Of a DNA stretch of 64,000 nucleotides, positions 25,336 through 38,663 are shown piece after piece. Positions within the stretch are counted from its first letter, which is position 1. Each line of letters opens with the position of its first letter. The translations under genes and the position numbers were made by a program. The DNA comes from Clusia tigrina. Its lineage: Eukaryota > Arthropoda > Insecta > Diptera > Clusiidae. The DNA lies in contig OV050032.1 in NCBI GenBank assembly GCA_920105625.2, positions 92,488,542 to 92,552,541 on the forward strand, in the 5' to 3' direction. The notes under the pieces are model-generated. The model ran no database searches, had not been told where the DNA came from, and worked only from the letters and a program-made list of their open reading frames with translations.

Positions 25336-28300
25336 GTGTTTGATTTGGGACTCAAGGGTAGCATAGCTTTGAGCGATAGATTAGATTGGCAAGAGGCTCG
25401 AGTACTTTATTGTTACAAAATTTCAAGGTTTTCTGACGCTCCAGTAAAAACTTACAAGCATTTGCATGTTGTAAACTTTGATAGGTGAAGGACGTACCGT
25501 ATAGAAGTTAGGGCCATTTGAAGTTTTCTCAGTGTCTGATTTGGGACTCAAGGGTAGCATAGCTTTGAGCGATAGATTAAATTGGCAAGAGACTCGAGTA
25601 ATTTATTGTTACAAAATTTCAAGGTTTTGTGACGCTCCAGTAAAAACTTACAAGCATTTGTATGTTGCAAACTTTGATAGGTGTAGGACGTACCGGATAG
25701 AAGTTAGGGCCATTTGAAGTTTTCTCAGTGTTTGATTTGGGACTCAAGGGTAGCATAGCTTTGAGCGATAGATTAAATTGGCAAGAGGCTCGAGTACTTT
25801 ATTGTTACAAAATTTCAAGGTTTTGTGACGCTCCAGTAAAAAGTTACAAGCATTTGTATGTTGCAAACTTTGATAGGTGTAGGACGTACCGTATAGAAGT
25901 TAGGGCCATTTGAAGTTTTATCAGTGTTTGATTTGGGACTCAAGGGTAGCATAGCTTTGAGCGATAGCTTTAATTGGCAAGAGGCTCGAGTAATTTATAG
26001 TTACACAATTTCAAGGTTTTATGACGCTCCAGTAAAAAGTTACAAGCATTTGTATATTGCAACCTTTGATAGGTGTAGGACGTACCGTATTGAAGTTATT
26101 GCCATTTGAAGTTTTCTCAGTGTTTGATTTGGGACTCAAGGGTAGCATAGCTTTGAGCGACAGATTAAATTGGCAAGAGGCTCGAGTTCTTTATTGTTAC
26201 AAAATTTCAAGGTTTTGTGACGCTCCAGTAAAAAGTTACAAGCATTTGTATGTTGCAAACTTTGATAGGTGTAGGACGTACCGTATAGAAGTTAGGGCCA
26301 TTTGAAGTTTTATCAGTGTTTGATTTGGGACTCAAGGGTAGCATAGCTTTGAGCGATAGATTAAATTGACAAGAGGTTCGAGTACTTTATTGTTACAAAA
26401 TTTCAAGGTTTTATGACGCTCCAGTAAAAAGTTACAAGCATTTGTATGTTGCAAACTTTGATAGGTGTATTAGGTACCGTATAGAAGTTAGGGCCATTCG
26501 AAGTTTTATCAGTGTTTGATTTGGGACTCAAGGGTAGCATAGCTTTGAGCGATAGCTCAAATAGACAAGAGGCTCGAGTGCTTTATTGTTACAAAATGAC
26601 AAGGTTTTATGACGCTCCAGTAAAAAGTTACAAGCATTTGTATGTTGCAAACTTTGATAGGTGTAGGACGTACCGTATAGAAGTTAGGGCCATTTGAAGT
26701 TTTCTCAGTGTTTGATTTGGGACTCAAGGGTAGTATAGCTTTGAGCGATAGCTTTAATTGGCAAGAGGCTCGAGTACTTTATTGTTACAAAATTACTTGG
26801 ATTTATGACGCTCCAGTAAAAAGTTACAAGCATTTGTATGTTGCAAACTTTGATAGGTGTAGGACGTACCGTATACAAGTTAGGGCCATTTGAAGTTTTA
26901 TCAGTGTTTGATTTGGGACTCAAGGGTAGCATAGCTTTGAGCGATAGCTTTAATTGGCAAGAGGCTCGAGTACTTTATTGTTACAAAATTACTAGGTTTT
27001 ATGACGCTCCAGTAAAAACTTACAAGCATTTGTATATTGCAAACTTTGATAGGTGTAGGACGTACCGTATAGAAGTTAGGGCCATTTGAAGTTTTCTCAG
27101 TGTTTGATTTGGGACTCAAGGGTAGCATAGCTTTGAGCGATAGCTTTAATTGACAAGAGGCTCGAGTACTTTATTGTTACAAAATTTCAAGGTTTTGTGA
27201 CGCTCCAGTAAAAACTTGCAAGCATTTGTACGTTGCAAACTTTCATACGTGTAGGACGTACCGTATAGAAGTTAGGGCCATTTGAAGTTTTATCAGTGTT
27301 TGATTTGGGACTCAAGGGTAGCATAGCTTTGAGCGATAGATTATATTGGCAAGAGGCTCGAGTTCTTTATTGTTACAAAATTTCAAGGTTTTATGACGCT
27401 CCAGTAAAAACTTACAAGCATTTGTATGTTGCAAACTTTCATACGTGTAGGACGTAGCGTATAGAAGTTAGGGACATTTGAAGTTTTATCAGTGTTTGAT
27501 TGGGGACTCAAGGGTAGCATAGCTTTGAGCGATAGATTAAATTGACAAGAGGTTCGAGTACTTTATTGTTACAAAATTTCAAGGTTTTATGACGCTCCAG
27601 TAAAAAGTTACAAGCATTTGTATGTTGCAAATTTTGATAGGTGTAGGAGGTACCGTATAAAAGTTAGGGTCATTTGAAGTTTTATCAGTGTTTGATTTGG
27701 GACTCAAGGGTAGCATAGCTTTGAGCGATAGCTTAAATAGACAAGAGGCTCGAGTACTTTATTGTTACAAAATGACAAGGTTTTATGACGCTCCAGTAAA
27801 AAGTTACAAGCATTTGTATGTTGCAAACTTTGATAGGTGTAGGACGTACCGTATAGAAGTTAGGGCCATTTAAAATTTTCTCAGTGTTTGATTTGGGACT
27901 CAATGGTAGCATAGCTTTGAGCGATAGATTAGATTGGCAAAAGGCTCGAGTACTTTATTGTTACAAAATTTCAAGGTTTTATGACGCTCCAGTAAAAACT
28001 TACAAGCATTTGTATATTGCAAACTTTGATAGGTGTAGGACGTACCGTATAGAAGTTAGGGCCATTTGAAGTTTTATCAGTGTTTGATTTGGGACTCAAG
28101 GGTAGCATAGCTTTGAGCGATAGCTTAAATAGGCAAGAGGCTCGAGTAATTTATAGTTACAAAATTTCAAGGTTTTATGACGCTCCAGTAAAAACTTACA
28201 AGCATTTGTATGTTGCAAACTTTGATAGGTGTAGGACGTACCGTATAGAAGTTAGGGCCATTTGAAGTTTTCTCAGTGTTTGATTTGGGACTCAAGGGTA

Positions 28301-29255
28301 GCATAGCTTTGAGCGATAGCTTAAATAGGCAAGAGGCTCGAGTAATTTATAGTTACAAAATTTCAAGGTCTTATGACGCTCCAGTAAAAACTTACAAGCA
28401 TTTGTATGTTGCAAACTTTGATAGGTGTAGGACGTACCGTATAGAAGTTAGGGCCATTTGAAGTTTTATCAGTGTCTGATTTGGGACTCAAGGGTAGCAT
28501 AGCTTTGAGCGATAGATTAGATTGACAAGAGGCTGGAGTACTTTATTGTTACAAAATTTCAAGGTTTTATGACGCTCCAGTAAAAAGTTACAAGCATTTG
28601 TATGTTGCAAACTTTGATAGGTGTAGGACGTACCGTATACGAGTTAGGGCCATTTGAAGTTTTATCAGTGTTTGATTTGGGATTCAAGGGTAGCATAGCT
28701 TTGAGCGATAGCTTAAATTGGCAAGAGGCTCGAGTACTTTATTGTTACAAAATTTCAAGGTTTTATGACGCTCTATTAAAAAGTTACAAGCATTTGTATG
28801 TTGCAAACTTTGATAGGTGTAGGACGTACCGTATACAAGATAGGGCCATTTGAAGTTTTATCAGTGTTTGATTTGGGACTCAAGGGTAGCATAGCTTTGA
28901 GCGATAGATTAAATTGGCAAGAGGCTCGAGTACTTTATTGTTACAAAATTTCAAGGTTTTATGACGCTCTATTAAAAAGTTACAAGCATTTGTATGCTGC
29001 AAACTTTGATAGGTGTAGGACGTACCGTATACAAGTTAGGGCCATTTGAAGTTTTATCAGTGTTTGATTTGGGACTCAAGGGTAGCATAGATTTGAGCGA
29101 TAGCTTTAATTGGCAAGATTCTCGAGTCATTTATAGTTACACAATTTCAAGGTTTTATGACGCTCCAGTAAAAAGTTACAAGCATTTGTATGTTGCAAAC
29201 TTTGATAGGTGTAGGACGTACCGTATACAAGTTAGGGCCATTTGAAGTTTTCTCA
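25336..29255 (+). repeat. 20-monomer HOR, copy 1 (3920 bp)
   Basis: It starts with the g monomer (gcatttgcatgttgtaaac) and contains l- and m-like, a-like, d-like, e-like and i-j-k monomers. Private markers include tgcaacctttgatagg with gttattgcc (25924 monomer), gatagctcaaatagac (26512), gggtagtatagc (26708), gattggggactc (27492) and atttaaaattttc (about 27869). Every marker is found again exactly 3920 bp later. The first monomer is shared with the end of the 8-mer region, so the two HORs join without a seam. Confidence 0.9.
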
Positions 29256-32200
29256 GTGTTTGATTTGGGACTCAAGGGTAGCATAGCTTTGAGCGATAGA
29301 TTAGATTGGCAAGAGGCTCGAGTACTTTATTGTTACAAAATTTCAAGGTTTTCTGACGCTCCAGTAAAAACTTACAAGCATTTGCATGTTGTAAACTTTG
29401 ATAGGTGAAGGACGTACCGTATAGAAGTTAGGGCCATTTGAAGTTTTCTCAGTGTCTGATTTGGGACTCAAGGGTAGCATAGCTTTGAGCGATAGATTAA
29501 ATTGGCAAGAGACTCGAGTAATTTATTGTTACAAAATTTCAAGGTTTTGTGACGCTCCAGTAAAAAGTTACAAGCATTTGTATGTTGCAAACTTTGATAG
29601 GTGTAGGACGTACCGGATAGAAGTTAGGGCCATTTGAAGTTTTCTCAGTGTTTGATTTGGGACTCAAGGGTAGCATAGCTTTGAGCGATAGATTAAATTG
29701 GCAAGAGGCTCGAGTACTTTATTGTTACAAAATTTCAAGGTTTTGTGACGCTCCAGTAAAAAGTTACAAGCATTTGTATGTTGCAAACTTTGATAGGTGT
29801 AGGACGTACCGTATAGAAGTTAGGGCCATTTGAAGTTTTATCAGTGTTTGATTTGGGACTCAAGGGTAGCATAGCTTTGAGCGATAGCTTTAATTGGCAA
29901 GAGGCTCGAGTAATTTATAGTTACACAATTTCAAGGTTTTATGACGCTCCAGTAAAAAGTTACAAGCATTTGTATATTGCAACCTTTGATAGGTGTAGGA
30001 CGTACCGTATTGAAGTTATTGCCATTTGAAGTTTTCTCAGTGTTTGATTTGGGACTCAAGGGTAGCATAGCTTTGAGCGACAGATTAAATTGGCAAGAGG
30101 CTCGAGTTCTTTATTGTTACAAAATTTCAAGGTTTTGTGACGCTCCAGTAAAAAGTTACAAGCATTTGTATGTTGCAAACTTTGATAGGTGTAGGACGTA
30201 CCGTATAGAAGTTAGGGCCATTTGAAGTTTTATCAGTGTTTGATTTGGGACTCAAGGGTAGCATAGCTTTGAGCGATAGATTAAATTGACAAGAGGTTCG
30301 AGTACTTTATTGTTACAAAATTTCAAGGTTTTATGACGCTCCAGTAAAAAGTTACAAGCATTTGTATGTTGCAAACTTTGATAGGTGTATTAGGTACCGT
30401 ATAGAAGTTAGGGCCATTCGAAGTTTTATCAGTGTTTGATTTGGGACTCAAGGGTAGCATAGCTTTGAGCGATAGCTCAAATAGACAAGAGGCTCGAGTG
30501 CTTTATTGTTACAAAATGACAAGGTTTTATGACGCTCCAGTAAAAAGTTACAAGCATTTGTATGTTGCAAACTTTGATAGGTGTAGGACGTACCGTATAG
30601 AAGTTAGGGCCATTTGAAGTTTTCTCAGTGTTTGATTTGGGACTCAAGGGTAGTATAGCTTTGAGCGATAGCTTTAATTTGCAAGAGGCTCGAGTACTTT
30701 ATTGTTACAAAATTACTTGGATTTATGACGCTCCAGTAAAAAGTTACAAGCATTTGTATGTTGCAAACTTTGATAGGTGTAGGACGTACCGTATACAAGT
30801 TAGGGCCATTTGAAGTTTTATCAGTGTTTGATTTGGGACTCAAGGGTAGCATAGCTTTGAGCGATAGCTTTAATTGGCAAGAGGCTCGAGTACTTTATTG
30901 TTACAAAATTACTAGGTTTTATGACGCTCCAGTAAAAACTTACAAGCATTTGTATATTGCAAACTTTGATAGGTGTAGGACGTACCGTATAGAAGTTAGG
31001 GCCATTTGAAGTTTTCTCAGTGTTTGATTTGGGACTCAAGGGTAGCATAGCTTTGAGCGATAGCTTTAATTGACAAGAGGCTCGAGTACTTTATTGTTAC
31101 AAAATTTCAAGGTTTTGTGACGCTCCAGTAAAAACTTGCAAGCATTTGTACGTTGCAAACTTTCATACGTGTAGGACGTACCGTATAGAAGTTAGGGCCA
31201 TTTGAAGTTTTATCAGTGTTTGATTTGGGACTCAAGGGTAGCATAGCTTTGAGCGATAGATTATATTGGCAAGAGGCTCGAGTTCTTTATTGTTACAAAA
31301 TTTCAAGGTTTTATGACGCTCCAGTAAAAACTTACAAGCATTTGTATGTTGCAAACTTTCATACGTGTAGGACGTAGCGTATAGAAGTTAGGGACATTTG
31401 AAGTTTTATCAGTGTTTGATTGGGGACTCAAGGGTAGCATAGCTTTGAGCGATAGATTAAATTGACAAGAGGTTCGAGTACTTTATTGTTACAAAATTTC
31501 AAGGTTTTATGACGCTCCAGTAAAAAGTTACAAGCATTTGTATGTTGCAAATTTTGATAGGTGTAGGAGGTACCGTATAAAAGTTAGGGTCATTTGAAGT
31601 TTTATCAGTGTTTGATTTGGGACTCAAGGGTAGCATAGCTTTGAGCGATAGCTTAAATAGACAAGAGGCTCGAGTACTTTATTGTTACAAAATGACAAGG
31701 TTTTATGACGCTCCAGTAAAAAGTTACAAGCATTTGTATGTTGCAAACTTTGATAGGTGTAGGACGTACCGTATAGAAGTTAGGGCCATTTAAAATTTTC
31801 TCAGTGTTTGATTTGGGACTCAAGGGTAGCATAGCTTTGAGCGATAGATTAGATTGGCAAGAGGCTCGAGTACTTTATTGTTACAAAATTTCAAGGTTTT
31901 ATGACGCTCCAGTAAAAACTTACAAGCATTTGTATATTGCAAACTTTGATAGGTGTAGGACGTACCGTATAGAAGTTAGGGCCATTTGAAGTTTTATCAG
32001 TGTTTGATTTGGGACTCAAGGGTAGCATAGCTTTGAGCGATAGCTTAAATAGGCAAGAGGCTCGAGTAATTTATGGTTACAAAATTTCAAGGTTTTATGA
32101 CGCTCCAGTAAAAACTTACAAGCATTTGTATGTTGCAAACTTTGATAGGTGTAGGACGTACCGTATAGAAGTTAGGGCCATTTGAAGTTTTCTCAGTGTT

Positions 32201-33175
32201 TGATTTGGGACTCAAGGGTAGCATAGCTTTGAGCGATAGCTTAAATAGGCAAGAGGCTCGAGTAATTTATAGTTACAAAATTTCAAGGTCTTATGACGCT
32301 CCAGTAAAAACTTACAAGCATTTGTATGTTGCAAACTTTGATAGGTGTAGGACGTACCGTATAGAAGTTAGGGCCATTTGAAATTTTATCAGTGTCTGAT
32401 TTGGGACTCAAGGGTAGCATAGCTTTGAGCGATAGATTAGATTGACAAGAGGCTGGAGTACTTTATTGTTACAAAATTTCAAGGTTTTATGACGCTCCAG
32501 TAAAAAGTTACAAGCATTTGTATGTTGCAAACTTTGATAGGTGTAGGACGTACCGTATACGAGTTAGGGCCATTTGAAGTTTTATCAGTGTTTGATTTGG
32601 GATTCAAGGGTAGCATAGCTTTGAGCGATAGCTTAAATTGGCAAGAGGCTCGAGTACTTTATTGTTACAAAATTTCAAGGTTTTATGACGCTCTATTAAA
32701 AAGTTACAAGCATTTGTATGTTGCAAACTTTGATAGGTGTAGGACGTACCGTATACAAGATAGGGCCATTTGAAGTTTTATCAGTGTTTGATTTGGGACT
32801 CAAGGGTAGCATAGCTTTGAGCGATAGATTAAATTGGCAAGAGGCTCGAGTACTTTATTGTTACAAAATTTCAAGGTTTTATGACGCTCTATTAAAAAGT
32901 TACAAGCATTTGTATGCTGCAAACTTTGATAGGTGTAGGACGTACCGTATACAAGTTAGGGCCATTTGAAGTTTTATCAGTGTTTGATTTGGGACTCAAG
33001 GGTAGCATAGATTTGAGCGATAGCTTTAATTGGCAAGATTCTCGAGTCATTTATAGTTACACAATTTCAAGGTTTTATGACGCTCCAGTAAAAAGTTACA
33101 AGCATTTGTATGTTGCAAACTTTGATAGGTGTAGGACGTACCGTATTGAAGTTAGGGCCATTTGAAGTTTTCTCA
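29256..33175 (+). repeat. 20-monomer HOR, copy 2 (3920 bp)
   Basis: A direct repeat of 25336-29255. By eye I noticed only a handful of differences, among them cttacaag versus gttacaag in the second monomer, ttaatttgc versus ttaattggc near 30677, actcaaggg versus actcaatgg near 31821, ttatggttac versus ttatagttac near 32073, and gaaatttta versus gaagtttta near 32381. This makes it one of the youngest duplications in the window. At its right end the expected g monomer is replaced by l and m types (33176 and 33372). Confidence 0.9.
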
Positions 33176-35527
33176 GTGTTTGATTTGGGACTCAAGGGTA
33201 GCATAGCTTTGAGCGACAGATTAAATTGGCAAGAGGCTCAAGTTCTTTATTGTTACAAAATTTCAAGGTTTTGTGACGCTCCAGTAAAAAGTTACAAGCA
33301 TTTGTATGTTGCAAACTTTGATAGGTGTAGGATGTACCGTATAGAAGTTAGGGCCATTTGAAGTTTTATCAGTGTTTGATTTGGGACTCAAGGGTAGCAT
33401 AGCTTTGAGCGATAGATTAAATTGACAAGAGGTTCGAGTACTTTATTGTTACAAAATTTCAAGGTTTTATGACGCTCCAGTAAAAAGTTACAAGCATTTG
33501 TATGTTGCAAACTTTGATAGGTGTATTAGGCACCGTATAGAAGTTAGGGCCATTCGAAGTTTTATCAGTGTTTGATTTGGGACTCAAGGGTAGCATAGCT
33601 TTGAGCGATAGCTTAAATAGACAAGAGGCTCGAGTGCTTTATTGTTACAAAATGACAAGGTTTTATGACGCTCCAGTAAAAAGTTACAAGCATTTGTATG
33701 TTGCAAACTTTGATAGATGTAGGACGTACCGTATAGAAGTTAGGGCCATTTGAAGTCTTCTCAGTGTTTGATTTTGGACTCAAGGGTAGCATAGCTTTGA
33801 GCGATAGATTAAATTGGCAAGAGGCTCCAGTACTTTATTGTTACAAAATTTCAAGGTTTTCTGACGCTCCAGTAAAAAGTTACAAGCATTTGTATGTTGC
33901 AAACTTTGATAGGTGTAGGACGTACCGTATAGAAGTTAGGGCCACTTGAAGTTTTATCAGTGTTTGATTTGGGACTCAAGGGTAGCATAGCTTTGAGCGA
34001 TAGCTTTAATTGGCAAGAGGCTCGAGTACTTTATTGTTACAAAATTACTTGGTTTTATGACGCTCCAGTAAAAAGTTACAAGCATTTGTATGTTGCAAAC
34101 TTTGATAGGTGTAGGACGTACCGTATACAAGTTAGGGCCATTTGAAGTTTTATCAGTGTTTGATTTGGGACTCAAGGGTAGCATAGCTTTGAGCGGTAGC
34201 TTTAATTGGCAAGAGGCTCGAGTACTTTATTGTTACAAAATTACTAGGTTTTATGACGCTTCAGTAAAAACTTACAAGCATTTGTATATTGCAAACTTTG
34301 ATAGGTGTAGGACGTACCGTATAGAAGTTAGGGCCATTTGAAGTTTTCTCAGTGTTTGATTTGGGACTCAAGGGTAGCATAGCTTTGAGCGATAGCTTTA
34401 ATTGACAAGAGGCTCGAGTACTTTATTGTTACAAAATTTCAAGGTTTTGTGACGCTCCAGTAAAAATTTGCAAGCATTTGTACGTTGCAAACTTTCATAC
34501 GTGTAGGACGTACCGTATAGAAGTTAGGGCCATTTGAAGTTTTATCAGTGTTTGATTTGGGACTCAAGGGTAGCATAGCTTTGAGCGATAGATTAGATTG
34601 GCAAGAGGCTCGGGTACTTTATTGTTACAAAATTTCAAGGTTTTATGACGCTCCAGTAAAAACTTACAAGCATTTGTATGTTGCAAACTTTCATACGTGT
34701 AGGACGTAGCGTATAGAAGTTAGGGACATTTGAAGTTTTATCAGTGTTTGATTTGGGACTCAAGGGTAGCATAGCTTTGAGCGATAGATTAAATTGACAA
34801 GAGGTTCGAGTACTTTATTGTTACAAAATTTCAAGGTTTTATGACGCTCCAGTAAAAAGTTACAAGCATTTGTATGTTGCAAACTTTGATAGGTGTAGGA
34901 GGTACCGTATAGAAGTTAGGGCCATTTGAAGTTTTATCAGTGTTTGATTTGGGACTCAAGGGTAGCATAGCTTTGAGCGATAGCTTAAATAGACAAGAGG
35001 CTCGAGTACTTTATTGTTACAAAATGACAAGGTTTTATGACGCTCCAGTAAAAAGTTACAAGCATTTGTATGTTGCAAACTTTGATAGGTGTAGGACGTA
35101 CCGTATAGAAGTTACGGCCATTTGAAGTTTTCTCAGTGTTTGATTTGGGACTCAAGGGTAGCATAGCTTTGAGCGATAGATTAAATTGGCAAGAGGCTCC
35201 AGTACTTTATTGTTACAAAATTTCAAGGTTTTCTGACGCTCCAGTAAAAAGTTACAAGCATTTGTATGTTGCAAACTTTGATAGGTGTATTAGGTACCGT
35301 ATAGAAGTTAGGGCCATTCGAAGTTTTATCAGTGTTTGATTTGGGACTCAAGGGTAGCATAGCTTTGAGCGATAGCTTAAATAGACAAGAGGCTCGAGTG
35401 CTTTATTGTTACAAAATGACAAGGTTTTATGACGCTCCAGTAAAAAGTTACAACCATTTGTATGTTGCAAACTTTGATAGGTGTAGGACGTACCGTATAG
35501 AAGTTAGGGCCATTTGAAGTTTTCTCA
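33176..35527 (+). repeat. Right shoulder of the core
   Basis: Twelve monomers in the order l, m, a, b, c, a c-like gtagctttaattgg monomer, d, e, an m-like one with ggaggtaccg, a, b with a gtgtattaggtaccg tail, a. They are core types in less regular order and with private changes, such as gaagtcttctcag near 33757 and ttacaaccatttg near 35449. The monomer at 35528 (gtttgatatggg) and the gtgtttggtttggg monomer at 35724 already belong to the flank style, so I place the core boundary near 35.5 kb. Confidence 0.72.
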
Positions 35528-37683
35528 GTGTTTGATATGGGACTCAAGGGTAGCATAGCTTTGAGCGATAGATTTGATTGGCAAGAGGCTCGAGTACTTT
35601 ATTGTTACAAAATTTCAAGGTTTTATGACGCTCCAGTAAAAAGTTACAAGCATTTGTATGTTGCAAACTTTGATAGGTGTAGGACGTACCGTATAGAAGT
35701 TAGGGCCATTTGAAGTTTTCTCAGTGTTTGGTTTGGGACTCAAGGTTAGCATAGCTTTGAGCGATAGATTAGATTGGCAAGAGGCTCGAGTACTTTATTG
35801 TTACAAATTTTCAAGGTTTTCTGACGCTCCAGTAAAAACTTACAAGCATTTGTATGTTGCAAACTTTGATAGGTGTAGGACGTACCGTATAGAAGTTAGG
35901 GCCATTTGAAGTTTTATTAGTGTTTGATTTGGGACTCAAGGGTAGCATAGCTTTGAGCGATGGCTTTAATTGGCAAGAGGCTCGAGTAATTTATAGTTAC
36001 AAAATTTCAAGGTTTTATGACGCTCCCGTAAAAAGTTACAAGCATTTGTATGTTGAAAACTTTGATAGGTGTAGGACGTACCGTATAGAAGTTAGGGCCA
36101 TTTGAAGTTTTGTCAGTGTTTGATTTGGGACTCAAGGGTAGCATAGCTTTGAGCGATAGATTAGATTGGCAAGAGGCTCGAGTACTTTATTGTTGCAAAA
36201 TTTCAAGGTTTTATGACGCACCAGTAAAAAGTTACAAGCATTTGTATATTGCAAACTTTGATAGATGTAGGACGTACCGTATAGAAGTTAGGGCCATTTG
36301 AAGTTTTCTCAGTGTTTGATTTGGGACTCAAGGGTAGCATAGCTTTGAGCAATAGATTAGATTGGCAAGAGGCTCGAGTACTTTATAGTTACAAAATTTC
36401 AAGGTTTTATGACGCTCCAGTAAAAACTTACAAGCATTTGTATATTGCAAACTTTGATAGGTGTAGGACGTACCGTATACAAGTTAGGGCCATTTGAAGT
36501 TTTATCAGTGTTTGATTTGGGACTCAAGGGTAGCATAGCTTTGAGCGATAGCTTTAATTGGCAAGAGGCTCGAGTACTTTATTGTTACAAAATTACTAGG
36601 TTTTATGACGCTCCAGTAAAAAGTTACAAGCATTTGTATGTTGCAAACTTGGATAGGTGTAGGACGTACCGTATAGAAGTTAGGGCCATTTGAAGTTTTC
36701 TCAGTGTTTGATTTGGGACTCAAGGGTAGCATAGCTTTGAGCGATAGATTAAATTGGCAAGAGGCTCGAGTACTTTATTGTTAGAAAATTTCAAGGTTTT
36801 CTGACGCTCCAGTAAAAAGTTACAAGCATTTGTATGTTGCAAACTTTGATACGTGTAGGACGTACCGTATACAAGTTAGGGCCATTTGAAGTTTTATCAG
36901 TGTTTGATTTGGGACTCAAGGGTAGCATAGCTTTGAGCGATAGCTTAAATTGGCAAGAGGCTCGAGTACTTTATTGTTACAAAATTTCAAGGTTTTATGA
37001 CGCTCCAGTAAAAACTTACAAGCATTTGTATGTTGCAAACTTTGATAGGTGAAGGACGTACCGTATAGAAGTTAGGGCCATTTGAAGTTTTCTTAGTGTT
37101 TGATTTGGGAATCAAGGGTAGCATAGCTTTGAGCGATAGCTTTAATTGGCAAGAGGCTCGAGTACTTTATTGTTACAAAATTACAAGGTTTTATGACGCT
37201 CCAGTAAAAACTTACAAGCATTTATATGTTGCAAACTTTAATAGGTGTAGGACGTACCGTATAGAAGTTAGGGCCATTTGAAGTTTTCTCAGTGTTTGAT
37301 TTGGGACTCAAGGGTAGCATAGCTTTGAGCGATAGATTAAATTGGCAAGAGGCTCGAGTACTTAATTGTTACAAAATTTCAAGGTTTTATGACGCTCCAG
37401 TAAAAAGTTACAAGCATTTGTATGTTTCAAACTTTGATAGGTGTAGGACGTACCGTATAGAAGTTAGGGCCATTTGAAGTTTTCTCAGTGTTTGATTTGG
37501 GACTCAAGGGTAGCATAGCTTTGAGCGATAGATTAGATTGGCAAGAGACTCGAGTACTTTATTGTTACAAAATTTCAAGGTTTTATGACGCTCCAGTAAA
37601 AACTTACAAGCATTTGTATGTTGCAAACTTTGATAGGTGTAGGACGTACCGTATAGAAGTTAGGGCCATTTGAAGTTTTCTCA

Positions 37684-38663
37684 GTGTTTGGTTTGGGACT
37701 CAAGGGTACCATAGCTTTGAGCGATAGATTAGATTGGCAAGAGGCTCGAGTACTTTATTGTTACAAAATTTCAAGGTTTTCTGACGCTCCAGTAAAAACT
37801 TACAAGCATTTGTATGTTGCAAACTTTGATAGGTGTAGGACGTACCGTATAGAAGTTAGGGCCATTTGAAGTTTTATCAGTGTTTGATTTGGGACTCAAG
37901 GGTAGCATAGGTTTGAGCTATATATTAAATTGACAAGAGGTTCAAGTACTTTATTGTTACAAAATTTCAAGGTTTTATGACGCTCCAGTAAAAAGTTACA
38001 AGCATTTGTATATTGCAAACTTTGATAGGTGTAGGACGTACCGTATAGAAGTTAGGGCCATTTGAAGTTTTCTCAGTGTTTGATTTGGGACTCAAGGGTA
38101 GCATAGCTTTGAGCGATATATTAGATTGGCAAGAGGCTCGAGTACTTTATAGTTACAAAATTTCAAGGTTTTATGACGCTCCAGTAAAAACTTACAAGCA
38201 TTTGTATATTGCCAACTTTGATAGGTGTAGGACGTACCGTATACAAGTTAGGGCCGATTGAAGTTTTATCAGTGTTTGATTTGGGACTCAAGGGTAGCAT
38301 AGCTTTGAGCGATAGCTTTAATTGGCAAGAGCATCGAGTACTTTATTGTTACAAAATTACTAGGTTTTATGACGCTCCAGTAAAAACTTACAAGCATTTG
38401 TATGTTGCAAACTTTGATAGGTGTAGGACATACCGTATAGAAGTTAGGGCCATTTGAAGTTTTCTCAGTGTTTGATTTGGGACTCAAGGGTAGCATAGCT
38501 TTGAGCGATAGATTAAATTGGCAAGAGGCTCGAGTACCTTATTGTTACAAAATTTCAAGGTTTTATGACGCTCCAGTAAAAAGTTACAAGCATTTGTATA
38601 TTGCAAACTTTGATAGGTGTAGGACGTACCGTATAGAAGTTAGGGCCATTTGAAGTTTTCTCA
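37684..38663 (+). repeat. Flank module, second copy
   Basis: The ordered marks are gtgtttggtttggg (37684), gtttgagctatatatt (37880), gcgatatattagattgg (38076) and gcaagagcatcgagtac (38272), then a gagtaccttattg monomer (38468). It has private changes, such as gggtaccatag near 37707 and gggccgattgaag near 38252. Confidence 0.83.

Larger units (their letters stand above)
16125..25531 (+). repeat. 8-monomer HOR (about 1568 bp) with internal rearrangements
   Basis: Eight monomer types can be followed: a (aatagacaagagg with gacgctgcag), b (ggcaagaggctccag), c (caaaaatacttgg), d (tttaattgacaag with tttgcaagcatttgtacg and accctatag), e (ttcatacgtgtagg with acgtagcgtatag), f (tttgaccgatag), g (gcatttgcatgttgtaaac with ggtgaagg) and h (gtgtctgatttggg, gagactcgag, gtgtattaggcaccg tail). 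Reading order: abcdefgh at 16125; abcd plus the i-m block at 17693; abcdefgh at 19457; abcdefgh at 21025; accdefgm at 22592; abcdefg and a variant h at 24160. Type a therefore lies at 16125, 17693, 19457, 21025, 22592 and 24160. The copies look nearly identical, which points to recent amplification. Confidence 0.88.
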
